Assembly (NCBI RefSeq): GCF_014199325.1
Contig: NZ_JACIJJ010000003.1
Coordinates: forward strand, 124,001-188,000
DNA from: Sphingomonas yantingensis
GTDB lineage: Bacteria; Pseudomonadota; Alphaproteobacteria; Sphingomonadales; Sphingomonadaceae
Direction: 5' to 3'
DNA length: 64,000 nt
Positions 37,303-46,493 of the stretch are shown piece after piece (position 1 is the first letter of the stretch; each line of letters begins with the position of its first letter). The position numbers and the translations under genes were made by a program. Under the pieces are notes generated by a model that was given only the letters and a program-made list of their open reading frames with translations, had not been told where the DNA came from and did no database searches.

Positions 37303-38094
37303 ATGGCAAGTCTTCTCGATCCCGAGGCGCGCGGGCGCGTCATTCTGGTGGGGGCCGGTCCCGGCGACCCCGGCCTGCTCACCGTTCGCGCGGTCGAGGC
37401 GTTGCGAGGAGCCGACGTCGTCGTGCATGACGGCCTGATCGACCCGCGCGTCCTCGATCTCGCGCCGCCGCACGCGCAGCGTATCTCGGTCGCCAAGAAG
37501 CGCGCGCGGCATACGGTGCCGCAGGAGGGGATCAACGCCCTGATCGTCGCGCATGTGAAGGCCGGCTCGATCGTCGTTCGGCTGAAGGGCGGCGACCCCT
37601 TCATTTTCGGACGCGGCGGCGAGGAGGTCGAGGCGGTGCGCGCCGCAGGCCTGGCGGTCGAGGTGATTCCCGGCGTCTCCGCTGCGCTCGGCTGCGCGGC
37701 CGAAGCGATGCTGCCGCTCACCCACCGCGATCATTCGAGCGCGGTCAGCTTCGTCGCGGGTCAGTGCAAGGGCCTGTCGGACCAGGACTGGTCGGGCCTG
37801 GCCGGCGTCGGCCGCACGCTCGTCATCTACATGGGCGTCGCCACGGCGAGCGCGATCGCCGACAAGCTGATCGCCGACGGCGTCGCCCCCGACATGCCCG
37901 TCGCGGTGCTCGAAAAGGGCACCTGTCCCGGACACCGCGCGCTGAGAACGTTGCTCGCCGACCTCGGCGCGATGGTCGAGCGCGAGGGCGTCGAGAGCCC
38001 CGCGATCATCGTCGTCGGCGACGTGGTCGAACTCTCGGATGCCGAGGACAAGCTCGCCCGCTGGGCACGCGTCGCGGAAGGAATGGCGGCATGA
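37303..38094 (+). CDS. cobA: Uroporphyrinogen-III C-methyltransferase (siroheme branch)
   Basis: A 263-residue SUMT. It has the SAM-binding LVGAGPGDPGLLT, VRLKGGDPFIFGRGGEE, PGVSAALG and YMGV motifs of the SAM-uroporphyrinogen methyltransferase family. It makes precorrin-2, the siroheme precursor. Being first in the operon with cysI, it probably supplies siroheme for sulfite reductase. The CysG dehydrogenase/ferrochelatase domain is absent. Confidence 0.92.
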   Translation: MASLLDPEARGRVILVGAGPGDPGLLTVRAVEALRGADVVVHDGLIDPRVLDLAPPHAQRISVAKKRARHTVPQEGINALIVAHVKAGSIVVRLKGGDPFIFGRGGEEVEAVRAAGLAVEVIPGVSAALGCAAEAMLPLTHRDHSSAVSFVAGQCKGLSDQDWSGLAGVGRTLVIYMGVATASAIADKLIADGVAPDMPVAVLEKGTCPGHRALRTLLADLGAMVEREGVESPAIIVVGDVVELSDAEDKLARWARVAEGMAA

Positions 38095-38387
38095 AGATCC
38101 TGACGGGCAACGATCTCGCCACCGGCGACGTCGTCTGGTGGACGGGCAGCGACTGGTCCCGCCATGTCGAGGATGCCGCCGACGTCGGCGAAGCGGGCGA
38201 GCGCATCGGACGCGAAGAAGAGGCCGCGCGCCGCGTCAACGTTCCCTACGTCATCGACGCGGCGGGAACGCCCGAGGGCCCCCGCCCCGCGCACATCAAG
38301 GACCGCATCCGCGCGCTCGGCCCCACCGTGCGCACCGACCTCACGCTCAAGCCCTCCGACCCTGCCGCCGGCAACTGGGTGATCTGA
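38091..38387 (+). CDS. DUF2849 domain protein
   Basis: A 98-residue protein beginning MKILTGNDLATGDVVWWTG and overlapping cobA (ATGA). The DUF2849 family is found almost only next to sulfite reductase genes in alphaproteobacteria, and the same neighbourhood is seen here. The biochemical role is unknown; it may assist siroheme or FeS handling. Confidence 0.85.
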   Translation: MKILTGNDLATGDVVWWTGSDWSRHVEDAADVGEAGERIGREEEAARRVNVPYVIDAAGTPEGPRPAHIKDRIRALGPTVRTDLTLKPSDPAAGNWVI

Positions 38388-38388
38388 C

Positions 38389-40026
38389 ATGTACCGCTAC
38401 GACCAATATGACCAGGCCATCGTCGACGCCCGCGTCGAGGAGTTCCGCGACCAAGTGGCGCGCCGCCTGTCGGGCGAACTGAGCGAGGATCAGTTCAAGC
38501 CGCTGCGGCTGATGAACGGCCTCTACCTACAGCTTCATGCCTACATGCTGCGCGTCGCCATCCCCTATGGCACGCTCAATTCGGGCCAGCTTCGCGTGCT
38601 CGCCGATATCGCCCGCCGCTACGACCGCGGCTATGGGCACTTCACCACGCGTCAGAACCTCCAGTACAACTGGATCAAGCTGGCCGACGCGCCGGATATC
38701 CTCGCCGAGCTGGCGAAGGTCGAGATGCATGCCATCCAGACCAGCGGCAATTGCATCCGTAACATCAGTTCGGACCAGTACGCCGGCGCCGCCGCGGACG
38801 AAGTGACCGACCCGCGCCCCTGGGCCGAGCTGCTGCGGCAGTGGAGCACCTTCCACCCCGAGTTCAGCTACCTGCCGCGCAAGTTCAAGATCGCCGTCAT
38901 CGCCGCGGCGGAGGATCGCGCGGCGATGCGCCTCCACGATATCGGCATCGAAATCATAGAGCGGGACGGCGAGCAGGGCGCGCGCATCTTCGTCGGCGGC
39001 GGCATGGGCCGCACGCCGATGATCGCGCACGAGGTTCGCGACTTCGTCGGCATCGACGACCTCTTGAGCTATCTGGAAGCGTGCCTGCGCGTCTACAATC
39101 GCTACGGCCGGCGCGACAACATCTACAAGGCGCGGATCAAGATCCTGCTGCACGAGATCGGCGTCGACGAATATCGCCGTCAGGTCGAGGAGGAGTTCCT
39201 CGCGGTCAAGCAACTCGGCCTCGACCCGCCTAAGGCCGAGTTCGACCGCATCGCCGCCTTCTTCGCCGATCCGCCGTTCGACGGCGACGCACCCGACGCG
39301 GTGGACCGCAGCGACCCCGGCTTCGCGCTCTGGCTCGACCAGAACGTCGCCGCGCACAAGGCGCCGGGCTATGCGATCGCGACGATCAGCCTGAAGCCCG
39401 CGGGCGGCATCCCCGGCGACGCCACCGCCGAGCAGATGGACCTGATCGCCGACTTGGCCGAGCGCTACAGCTTCGACGAGCTGCGCGTCACCCACGCCCA
39501 GAACCTCGTCCTGCCGCACGTACGCAAGGCGGACCTGTACGCGGTGTGGCAGGCGCTGGACGGCGCGGGACTGGCCGAGGCCAATCTCGACCTGATCGGC
39601 GACATCATCGCCTGCCCCGGCCTCGATTATTGCAGCCTCGCCAACGCGCGCTCGATCCCGCTGGCGCAGAAGATCAGCAACCGCTTCGCCGATCCCGAGC
39701 GGCAGCGCGACCTTGGCGAGCTCAAGCTCAAGATCAGCGGCTGCATCAACGCCTGTGGCCACCATCATGCCGGCCACATCGGTATCCTCGGCGTCGATCG
39801 AAAGGGGACGGAGAACTACCAGCTCCTCCTCGGCGGGTCGGGGGCGGAGGACGTGAGCCTCGGCCGGATCACCGGCCCAGGCTTCGACGAGGACGGCGTG
39901 GTCGACGCGATCGAGCGGGTGACCGACCTCTACAAGGCGCGTCGCGAACCCGGCGAACGCTTCGTCGACACCTATCGCCGGATCGGCATGGAGCCGTTCA
40001 AGGAGGTCATCTATGCCCAGTCGTGA
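38389..40026 (+). CDS. cysI: Sulfite (or nitrite/sulfite) reductase hemoprotein
   Basis: A 545-residue siroheme-[4Fe-4S] reductase. The cluster ligands are Cys409 and Cys415 (CPGLDYC) with Cys452 and Cys456 (SGCINACGHHH), the Cx5C...Cx3C pattern. Substrate-side basic segments include TTRQNLQYNWIK and TSGNCIRNI. No CysJ flavoprotein is encoded, so electrons probably come from ferredoxin. The operon context with cysH points to sulfite rather than nitrite. It lies 1 bp after DUF2849. Confidence 0.93.
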   Translation: MYRYDQYDQAIVDARVEEFRDQVARRLSGELSEDQFKPLRLMNGLYLQLHAYMLRVAIPYGTLNSGQLRVLADIARRYDRGYGHFTTRQNLQYNWIKLADAPDILAELAKVEMHAIQTSGNCIRNISSDQYAGAAADEVTDPRPWAELLRQWSTFHPEFSYLPRKFKIAVIAAAEDRAAMRLHDIGIEIIERDGEQGARIFVGGGMGRTPMIAHEVRDFVGIDDLLSYLEACLRVYNRYGRRDNIYKARIKILLHEIGVDEYRRQVEEEFLAVKQLGLDPPKAEFDRIAAFFADPPFDGDAPDAVDRSDPGFALWLDQNVAAHKAPGYAIATISLKPAGGIPGDATAEQMDLIADLAERYSFDELRVTHAQNLVLPHVRKADLYAVWQALDGAGLAEANLDLIGDIIACPGLDYCSLANARSIPLAQKISNRFADPERQRDLGELKLKISGCINACGHHHAGHIGILGVDRKGTENYQLLLGGSGAEDVSLGRITGPGFDEDGVVDAIERVTDLYKARREPGERFVDTYRRIGMEPFKEVIYAQS

Positions 40027-40414
40027 CGCGATCTGGCCCGCCGAGCCGCACGCGCTCTATACGGCGCACGGCTATTCGCCCGCGGTCCGCGCCGGCGACC
40101 TTCTGTTCGTCTCCGGCCAGGTCGGCGCGCGCGCCGACGGCACCCCGCCCGCCGATCTGGGCGAGGAAGTGTCGCTCGCCTTCGACAACCTCTCGGCGAT
40201 CCTCGACGCCGCGGGTGCCGGCTTCGACGATGTGGTCGACGTGACGATGTTCGCGATCGACCCCGACGCCGTGCTGCCGGTCGCGTTGCCCGAATTCGCC
40301 GCGCGCTTCGGCGACGGCCCGCGCCCCGCCGTGACCGTACCCGGCACCACCTGGCTTGCCGGGTTCCGGTTCGAGATCAAGGCGATCGCCCATCTGCCGA
40401 CAGGTGCCGCATGA
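40013..40414 (+). CDS. RidA family enamine/imine deaminase-like protein
   Basis: A 133-residue RidA/YjgF protein. Motifs are GDLLFVSGQVGARADGT, NLSAILDAAGAGFDDVV, and PRPAVTVPG, where the usual Arg (RxAV) binds carboxylates. It starts 14 bp before the end of cysI, an extensive overlap that implies co-translation. RidA proteins hydrolyse reactive enamines from PLP enzymes. Its place inside a sulfate reduction operon is unusual. Confidence 0.85.
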   Translation: MPSRDAIWPAEPHALYTAHGYSPAVRAGDLLFVSGQVGARADGTPPADLGEEVSLAFDNLSAILDAAGAGFDDVVDVTMFAIDPDAVLPVALPEFAARFGDGPRPAVTVPGTTWLAGFRFEIKAIAHLPTGAA

Positions 40415-40839
40415 CCGACACGCCCCTCCGCTTCCGCGACGAGCCCGAGCATGACGAGCCCGCCGTCACGCTCGACGCCTTCCTCGGCCAGTCCAACGCC
40501 ACCGCCGTCCGGATCGAGGCGGGCGAGGATGCGCGCGCGCTCCTCCCGCACCTCGGTCGCCTCGCGCTGGTCGAGGTGAGCTTCCCGAGCTTCCGCGACG
40601 GGCGCGGTTATTCGGCGGGCTCGATCCTGCGCGAGGCGGGCTATGCCGGGGAGCTGCGCGCCGAGGGCGACGTGCTGGTCGACCAGATCCCGCTGATGCG
40701 CCGCTGCGGCTTCGACAGCTTCGCGCCCGCCAAGCCCGTGGATCGCGCGGCGCTGACCCGTGCACTCGAGCGGCACGAGCATGTCTATCAGGGCGCGGCG
40801 GATGGCCGCACGCCCGTCTGGAGGCTTCGCCATGGCTGA
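40411..40839 (+). CDS. DUF934 domain protein (cys operon)
   Basis: A 142-residue DUF934 protein with the SFPSFRDGRGYSAGSILRE and GDVLVDQIPLMRRCGFDSF motifs. The family is consistently linked to cysI and cysH. It overlaps ridA (ATGA) and cysH (8 bp). A role in sulfite reductase assembly or electron transfer is suggested by context only. Confidence 0.85.
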   Translation: MTDTPLRFRDEPEHDEPAVTLDAFLGQSNATAVRIEAGEDARALLPHLGRLALVEVSFPSFRDGRGYSAGSILREAGYAGELRAEGDVLVDQIPLMRRCGFDSFAPAKPVDRAALTRALERHEHVYQGAADGRTPVWRLRHG

Positions 40840-41599
40840 CGCCGCCGTCCGCCGCATCGACCGCATCGACGTCGCCCCGCGCTTCACCGCCGCCGATGCG
40901 CTGCGCCTCAACAACCTGTTCCGCGGCCGCGACACGGCGGAAATGCTGCGCGTCGTGCTCGGTGAGCAGATGGTGGGCGAGGTTGCCGTCGTGTCGTCGT
41001 TCGGCGCGGAATCGGCTGTCCTGCTGCATCTGGTCGCGCAGGCCGACCGCTCGACGCCGGTGCTGTTCCTCGACACCGGCAAACACTTCCCCGATACGCT
41101 CGCCTATCGCGACGCACTGGTCGCGCGCCTCGGCCTAACCGACCTACGCATCCTGACGCCGGATGCCGACGCGCTGGAAAAGCGCGACGCGACCGGCCTT
41201 CGCTGGTCATACGATCCCGACGGCTGCTGCGAGATCCGCAAGGTCGCACCGCTCGAAAGGGCGATGGCCGGCTTCGACGCGAGCATCACCGGGCGCAAGG
41301 CGTTCCAGGCGGCGACGCGCGCCAACCTGCCGCGGTTCGAGCTCGACGGTGACCGGCTCAAGATCAACCCGCTCATCACCTGGAGCCGGGAAGATCTGGA
41401 GGGTTACTTTACCCATCACGACCTGCCCCAACATCCGCTGGTGGCGCAGGGCTATCCCTCGATCGGCTGCGCCCCCTGCACCAGCAAGGTCGCGCCGGGC
41501 GAAGACCCGCGCTCGGGCCGGTGGAAGGGTTGGGACAAGACCGAATGCGGCATCCACGTCCAGCCCGGCGACGGCGACCCCGACCAGCCGAGCTTCTGA
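40832..41599 (+). CDS. cysH: Assimilatory APS/PAPS reductase, iron-sulfur type
   Basis: A 255-residue reductase of the CysH family. The P-loop-like segment is VVSSFGAESAVLLH, followed by FLDTGKHFPDT. Cys132-Cys133 and Cys213-x2-Cys216 make the CC...CxxC pattern of the [4Fe-4S]-dependent adenylylsulfate (APS) reductases; the catalytic Cys239 is in ECGIH. It therefore probably reduces APS rather than PAPS. It is the last gene of the operon. Confidence 0.92.
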   Translation: MADAAVRRIDRIDVAPRFTAADALRLNNLFRGRDTAEMLRVVLGEQMVGEVAVVSSFGAESAVLLHLVAQADRSTPVLFLDTGKHFPDTLAYRDALVARLGLTDLRILTPDADALEKRDATGLRWSYDPDGCCEIRKVAPLERAMAGFDASITGRKAFQAATRANLPRFELDGDRLKINPLITWSREDLEGYFTHHDLPQHPLVAQGYPSIGCAPCTSKVAPGEDPRSGRWKGWDKTECGIHVQPGDGDPDQPSF

Positions 41600-41602
41600 G
41601 GG

Positions 41603-43186
41603 TCAGGCCGCGACGGCCACCGGTTCGTCGCGCAGGTGACAGACGAACCGTTCCGCCGATCCGCGCAGGTCGTATGCGCTGACCGACAGCGCCCGCGTGC
41701 TGCCGCGTAGGTCGGCGGCCAGCGTGCCCGCCGCCTCGACCCGCTGCGCCAGCGCCTCGATCCGCTGCTCGATCAGGTCGGCATTGCTTGCCGCCCGCGT
41801 CGCGCTCGTTTCGATCGCACTGGCGAGCGCGCGCTGATCCGCCGCCTCCGCGGCGATCCCGGCGGCAGCATCCGACACCTCGCCCACCGCATCGCAGACC
41901 ATCTGCGCGTCGATGCTCGACGCCTCCGCCGATCCGCGCACGTCGTTGAGGATATCGACGATCCGCCCGCTCGCACGCTCGGTCTCCGCCGCCAGCCCCT
42001 TCACCTCGCCCGCGACCACGGCGAAGCCGCGACCGGCGTCACCCGCGCGCGCCGCTTCGATCGTCGCGTTGAGCGCGAGGAGGTTGGTCTTCGCCGCGAT
42101 GCCGCGGATTTCCTCTATGAAGGTGCCGATCTGCTCGGCACGCTGGGATAGTGCGGCAATCGTCGCGCTGCTCTGCTCGCTCTTGGCGCGACCGATCCCG
42201 GTCAGTTCGCGCTGCTGCTCGGCCGCCGCGGCAATCGAACCGATCGAATGGCCGAGCGTCGAGATCGCGCCCGCGACGCGCCGGATCTCCCCCGTCGCGT
42301 CGGCGGCGTTGGCCGCGACCATCCCGGCCTCGCGCCCCGCCGCGCCGAACATCGCGTCGAGCGTGGTCGCCGACGCCTCCAGCCCCTGCGCCGCATCCTC
42401 GATCGCCACCGCGATGCCCGCGACCGATGCCTCGAAATCCCCTGCCAGCGCCAGCAGTTCGCGTCGCCGCTCGGCCGCGTGGTTGCGCTCGGCATCGCGC
42501 CGCTCGGCCCGCGCGGTCTCGGCCAGCGCATCGGCGCGCCGCACCTGCGCCAGCGCATCCTCGGCGCGCGCCGCCTCGCGCTCGGCCCGCTCGCGCTCGG
42601 CCTCCGCCGCGGTGACCAGGCGGGTACTCTCCGCCACCGCCCGATCCTGCGCCGCGACCAGCTTGGCGAGATGCGTGGTCACATACCCCAGCACGCCGAA
42701 TTGCAGCACCACCGCCAGCGCGTGGAACACCACCCGCCCCAGATTGCCGTTGCCGTTGAACACCCAGTCGGGCGCCAGCCACTCCAGCGCCAGATGGTGA
42801 ACCGCGATCAGGCCAGACGCGAGCAGGATCGGCCGCCAGTCGCACAGCACCGTCAAGAGCGCGAGCGCGACGAAGAAATACATGTGCGCGTCCATCTGCC
42901 ACTCATGGCCGGCCAGCGCATAGACGAGCAGCGCGGGCATCACCGCCGCCAGCGTCCCCGCGATCAGCCGCGCGGTCGCATCGGACCGCCGCCGCACCGC
43001 CGCGACCGTCGGCAACAGGCACGCGGCACCGCCGAGCAGCGCGATCGGCAAGACCGGCCGCTCCGTCCCCAACGCGACGAGCAGGATCGCGATGAGGCTC
43101 GCCCAGCCCGCCCCCGCCACCAGCATCACGCCCCGCCGACGCAGCGCCGTCAGCCCGCAGTCCGCATCGCTCGCGATCGTGTTCAT
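41603..43186 (-). CDS. Methyl-accepting chemotaxis protein with integral-membrane sensor
   Basis: A 527-residue chemoreceptor. The N-terminal ~195 residues hold about six transmembrane helices with buried-type His/Asp motifs ([24 protein letters not shown]) and no periplasmic domain. A coiled coil follows (about 200-260), then the signalling domain with hairpin tip [21 protein letters not shown] and [14 protein letters not shown]. There is no HAMP domain. ATG at 43186 overlaps the upstream hypothetical gene stop (ATGA). Ligand unknown; redox or membrane-energy sensing is possible. Confidence 0.88.
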   Translation of the reverse strand: MNTIASDADCGLTALRRRGVMLVAGAGWASLIAILLVALGTERPVLPIALLGGAACLLPTVAAVRRRSDATARLIAGTLAAVMPALLVYALAGHEWQMDAHMYFFVALALLTVLCDWRPILLASGLIAVHHLALEWLAPDWVFNGNGNLGRVVFHALAVVLQFGVLGYVTTHLAKLVAAQDRAVAESTRLVTAAEAERERAEREAARAEDALAQVRRADALAETARAERRDAERNHAAERRRELLALAGDFEASVAGIAVAIEDAAQGLEASATTLDAMFGAAGREAGMVAANAADATGEIRRVAGAISTLGHSIGSIAAAAEQQRELTGIGRAKSEQSSATIAALSQRAEQIGTFIEEIRGIAAKTNLLALNATIEAARAGDAGRGFAVVAGEVKGLAAETERASGRIVDILNDVRGSAEASSIDAQMVCDAVGEVSDAAAGIAAEAADQRALASAIETSATRAASNADLIEQRIEALAQRVEAAGTLAADLRGSTRALSVSAYDLRGSAERFVCHLRDEPVAVAA

Positions 43187-43494
43187 GCCGTCCTCCCCGC
43201 CTGTCCGCACAGCGCCGGCCGCGCCGCGACCACCACGCCGCCTGCGCGCAGCACCACCGCCAGCACCGCGTCGCGCCGCCCCTCGACGACCAGGCTGCCG
43301 GGCAGCGTGCCTTCGCCGACCAGTCGCGCGCCGGCTCCAATCGCGGCGTTGAGCGCGCCGACCCCGCTGCCCGCGACGGGCACGATCAGCAGCGCCCCCT
43401 CCGCCGGCGGCGCCAGCAGCAGCGCCCCGATCCCGCCGATGACGAGCAAGCATTGGGCGGCAACGGCGACCGACCCCGGAAACAGCTTAATCAT
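43183..43494 (-). CDS. Hypothetical protein upstream of the chemoreceptor
   Basis: A 103-residue protein with two N-terminal hydrophobic stretches (about 8-30 and 35-55), then a Val/Ala-rich segment with [15 protein letters not shown]. Its stop overlaps the chemoreceptor start, so the two are likely co-expressed. No family recognised. Confidence 0.6.
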   Translation of the reverse strand: MIKLFPGSVAVAAQCLLVIGGIGALLLAPPAEGALLIVPVAGSGVGALNAAIGAGARLVGEGTLPGSLVVEGRRDAVLAVVLRAGGVVVAARPALCGQAGRTA

Positions 43495-43587
43495 GGGTTA
43501 CGCCTAGGGCCAAATTGGTGAAGACCGCGTTAGGATCGCGCTACCAACTTCGGACCGATGCGACGCGCGCGCCACCGCAATAAGCCC

Positions 43588-43686
43588 GTACCCCGGCGAA
43601 GGCCGGGGTCCAGTTGCGGAACGTGTGCGGTTCTACCGTCAGCCATTGAACGGTACCCGACTGGACCCCGGTCTTCGCCGGGGTAC
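43588..43686. repeat. REP-like inverted repeat (locus 4, GCGAAGGC type)
   Basis: Left unit CCCCGGCGAAGGCCGGGG and right unit CCCCGGTCTTCGCCGGGG lie between GTACC...GGTAC edges, 3' of dnaB. The same subtype recurs at 56255-56358. Confidence 0.8.
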
Positions 43687-43716
43687 GGCGTCGCTTTTAG
43701 GGAAAGCCCCCTCGCC

Positions 43717-45222
43717 TCAGTCCAGCGGCCCCTGATATTGCGGACCGGCATAGTCGCTGAACCGCGTGATCTCCGGCTCGAACTTCAGCGTCACCTTGCC
43801 CGTGGCGCCGTGGCGCTGCTTGGCGATGATGAGCTCGGCGAGGCCGAAGACGCGCTCCATGTCCATGTGCCACTTCTGGTGGTCCTCGAACACCTTGGGG
43901 TCGTCGCCCTCGACCGGGCGCTTGGGCTCCTTGGCGGCGACGTAATAGTCCTCGCGGTACACGAACCAGACCATGTCGGCGTCCTGCTCGATCGAGCCGG
44001 ATTCGCGAAGGTCGGAGAGCTGCGGGCGCTTGTCCTCGCGGCTTTCGACCTGACGGCTGAGCTGCGACAGTGCCATGACCGAGACGTTGAGGTCCTTGGC
44101 CAGCGTCTTCAACCCGCGGCTGATCTCCGAGATTTCCTGCACGCGATTGTCGCTCTTGCCGCCCGATCCTGACAGGAGCTGAAGATAGTCGACGACGATG
44201 AACTTCAGGTCGTCGCCCAGCGTCCGCTTCAACCGCCGCACGCGCGTATGCAGCGCGCTGATCGAAATGCCCGCGGTATCGTCGATATAGAGCGGCAGGT
44301 TCTGAAGGTCGGTGGCCGCATCGGCGAGCTGGCGGAACTCCTGTTTGCTGATCCGGCCCATGCGCAGCGCCTCCGAACTGATGCGCGACTGTTCGGCGAG
44401 GATACGGGTGGCGAGCTGGTCGGCGGACATTTCGAGGCTGAAGAACGCGACCTTGGCACCCACCGTCTCCTTGGGGCTGAGGCCGAGCGCCATGTCGTCG
44501 TTCCAGCGCCGCGCGGTGTTGAACGCGATGTTGGTGGCGAGCGAGGTCTTGCCCATGCCCGGACGCCCGGCAAGGATGATGAGGTCGGAGTGATGCAGAC
44601 CGCCGATCCGCTGGTTGATGCTCTCGAACCCCGTGGTCGAACCCGACAGGCCGCCGCCGGCGTTCAGCGCCTTCGCCGCCATGTCGACCGCGGCCGCCGT
44701 CGCCTGGGCAAAGGTCTTGATCGACTTGGTCGTGGTGCCGCCCGCCGCAACCGCGAACAGCCGCTCCTCCGCCGCTTCGATCTGAGCCGAAGGATCGATC
44801 TTCTCCGAGGTGTCCATCGCCCGGTCGACCAGTTCGCGGCCCACCTCCACCAGCGTGCGAAGCTGGGCGAGGTCGTAGATCTGCTTGGCAAACTGCCGCG
44901 CACCGATCAGGCCGGCGCCCGATCCGGTGAGCTGCGCGAGGTACGCCGGTCCACCGAGCGCCGCCATCCCCGTATCCGCCTCGAACATCGGCCGCAGCGT
45001 CAGCGGGTTGGCGAGCAGGTCGTCGCCGCGCAGCTTGGCGATCGCGCCGAAGATGCGGGCATGGACGGGCTCGTGGAAATGCTCGGTCTTCAGCATGTCG
45101 ACGATGTCGTCGGCCAGCCGGTTGTCGATCATCATCGCGCCGAGAAGCGCAGCCTCCGCCTCGACATTCTGGGGCAGGCGGATGGGTTCGGCGGGCGCCG
45201 TCGGAATCAGTTGGGTGGCCAT
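43717..45222 (-). CDS. dnaB: Replicative DNA helicase
   Basis: A 501-residue DnaB. The N-terminal domain starts at RLPQNVEAEAALLGAMMID. The RecA-like C-terminal domain has Walker A GRPGMGKTS, the DLKFIVVDYLQLL Walker B segment, and SQLSRQVESREDKRPQLSDL with the arginine-finger region. It unwinds DNA at the replication fork as a hexamer. The frame is open upstream to 45819, but ATG at 45222 gives the family start. No intein is present. Confidence 0.96.
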   Translation of the reverse strand: MATQLIPTAPAEPIRLPQNVEAEAALLGAMMIDNRLADDIVDMLKTEHFHEPVHARIFGAIAKLRGDDLLANPLTLRPMFEADTGMAALGGPAYLAQLTGSGAGLIGARQFAKQIYDLAQLRTLVEVGRELVDRAMDTSEKIDPSAQIEAAEERLFAVAAGGTTTKSIKTFAQATAAAVDMAAKALNAGGGLSGSTTGFESINQRIGGLHHSDLIILAGRPGMGKTSLATNIAFNTARRWNDDMALGLSPKETVGAKVAFFSLEMSADQLATRILAEQSRISSEALRMGRISKQEFRQLADAATDLQNLPLYIDDTAGISISALHTRVRRLKRTLGDDLKFIVVDYLQLLSGSGGKSDNRVQEISEISRGLKTLAKDLNVSVMALSQLSRQVESREDKRPQLSDLRESGSIEQDADMVWFVYREDYYVAAKEPKRPVEGDDPKVFEDHQKWHMDMERVFGLAELIIAKQRHGATGKVTLKFEPEITRFSDYAGPQYQGPLD

Positions 45223-45324
45223 GCCCCCTCTTGGGCGCATCCCCGCCCCACGTGCAACCCGATCGGCCTGTGAAAGCTGTGGGCCGTTGTAATCGCGATC
45301 CGAACGCGGCAAGCGGGACACAGC

Positions 45325-45807
45325 ATGGCCGACCCCCGCATCATCGACGTGACGCTCGACGAGCGGACGATCCTGTGGCGGTCGGCCGATGTCGAGCAGG
45401 AACGCCGCATCGCGATCTTCGACCTGCTCGAGGGCAATCACTTCCGCCCCTTGCGCGAGCATCCCGACGGCTATGCCGGCCCCTATCGCCTCGCGCTCAG
45501 CGTCGAGGAAGGACGCTTGGCGCTGGCGATCGCGCGAGAGGATGGGACGCCGCTGGAGACGCTGGTCCTGGCGCTCGGGCGGTTCCGCCGGCCGATCAAG
45601 GACTATTTCGCGATCTGCGACAGCTATTACCAGGCGATCCGCAGCGCCACCGCCGCGCAGATCGAAACCGTCGACATGGCCAGGCGGGGCATCCACAACG
45701 AGGCGGCCGAGCTGCTTCGCGAGCGGCTGGACGGCAAGATCGAGATCGACTTCGACACCGCGCGGCGGCTGTTCACGCTCATCTGCGTTTTGCACATCAA
45801 GGGCTGA
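45325..45807 (+). CDS. UPF0262 family protein
   Basis: A 160-residue alphaproteobacterial UPF0262 protein. Motifs are RRIAIFDLLEGNHFRP, PLREHPDGYAGPYRLALS, RPIKDYFAICDSYYQAI and FDTARRLFTLICVLH. The function is uncharacterised. It is divergent from dnaB and lies 11 bp before the GH25-like gene. Confidence 0.9.
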   Translation: MADPRIIDVTLDERTILWRSADVEQERRIAIFDLLEGNHFRPLREHPDGYAGPYRLALSVEEGRLALAIAREDGTPLETLVLALGRFRRPIKDYFAICDSYYQAIRSATAAQIETVDMARRGIHNEAAELLRERLDGKIEIDFDTARRLFTLICVLHIKG

Positions 45808-45818
45808 GGGGGGCCGCA

Positions 45819-46493
45819 ATGTGGGGTTTGGGGCGCTGGATCGGCGCCGTCGTGTTCGTCGTGATTCTGGGAATCGCCGGCTGGTGGTTCGCCGCGCACT
45901 GGCGCCCTGCGGTCAAGAACTTCCCGATCCAGGGCGTCGACGTCAGCGCCGCGACCGGCGCGGTCGACTGGGGTACGGCCAAGGCCGAGGGCGCGGACTT
46001 CGCCTATGTGCTCGCCACCATGGGCGACCGGGGCCGCGATCCCACGTTCGGGGGGCATTGGGCGGCGCTGGCGGACAGCGGTATCCGGCGCGGGGCGATG
46101 CACGCTTATTCGCTCTGCCGCCTCGCCGCCGATCAGGCCGACCATTTCAACGCGGTCGTCCCCCGGATGCCCGATGCCCTCCCCGCGGTGGTCGCGTTCG
46201 ACTTCGCCGCCGACTGTACCGACCGCCCGACGCGCGAGGTGCTGCTGCGCGAGGTCGCGACCTTCCTCGAGCGCGTCGAGCGCCATACCGGCGAGCGCGT
46301 GCTGATCCGCGTCAGCCCCGATTTCGAGAAGCAGTACCGGCTGAGCGACGGCCTGCCGCGCACCTTCTGGGCAACGGGCAACTGGTTCCCGCCCGACTAT
46401 CTGGCGCGGCCGTGGCGGATGTGGCAGGCGAACGGCGCGCGCCGCGTCGAAGGGTTCGAGGCGCCGGTCGCCTGGGATGTCGTTGCACCATGA
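45819..46493 (+). CDS. GH25 lysozyme-like protein, catalytic Glu apparently absent
   Basis: A 224-residue protein with an N-terminal membrane anchor (about 7-27) and a GH25 muramidase fold (about 38-222). Asp41 lies in the GVDVS strand-1 motif and Asp128 in VAFDFAADC. The usual D-x-E pair reads D128-F-A130, so the catalytic Glu is replaced by Ala. The final strand (WQANGARRVEGFEAPVAWD) is recognisable. It may be inactive or use another acid. It overlaps cdd (ATGA). Confidence 0.75.
   Translation: MWGLGRWIGAVVFVVILGIAGWWFAAHWRPAVKNFPIQGVDVSAATGAVDWGTAKAEGADFAYVLATMGDRGRDPTFGGHWAALADSGIRRGAMHAYSLCRLAADQADHFNAVVPRMPDALPAVVAFDFAADCTDRPTREVLLREVATFLERVERHTGERVLIRVSPDFEKQYRLSDGLPRTFWATGNWFPPDYLARPWRMWQANGARRVEGFEAPVAWDVVAP

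Noticed and set aside
35806-37935. 709-residue open frame on the minus strand
   Set aside because: Antisense to astD and cobA, both of which have clear catalytic motifs.
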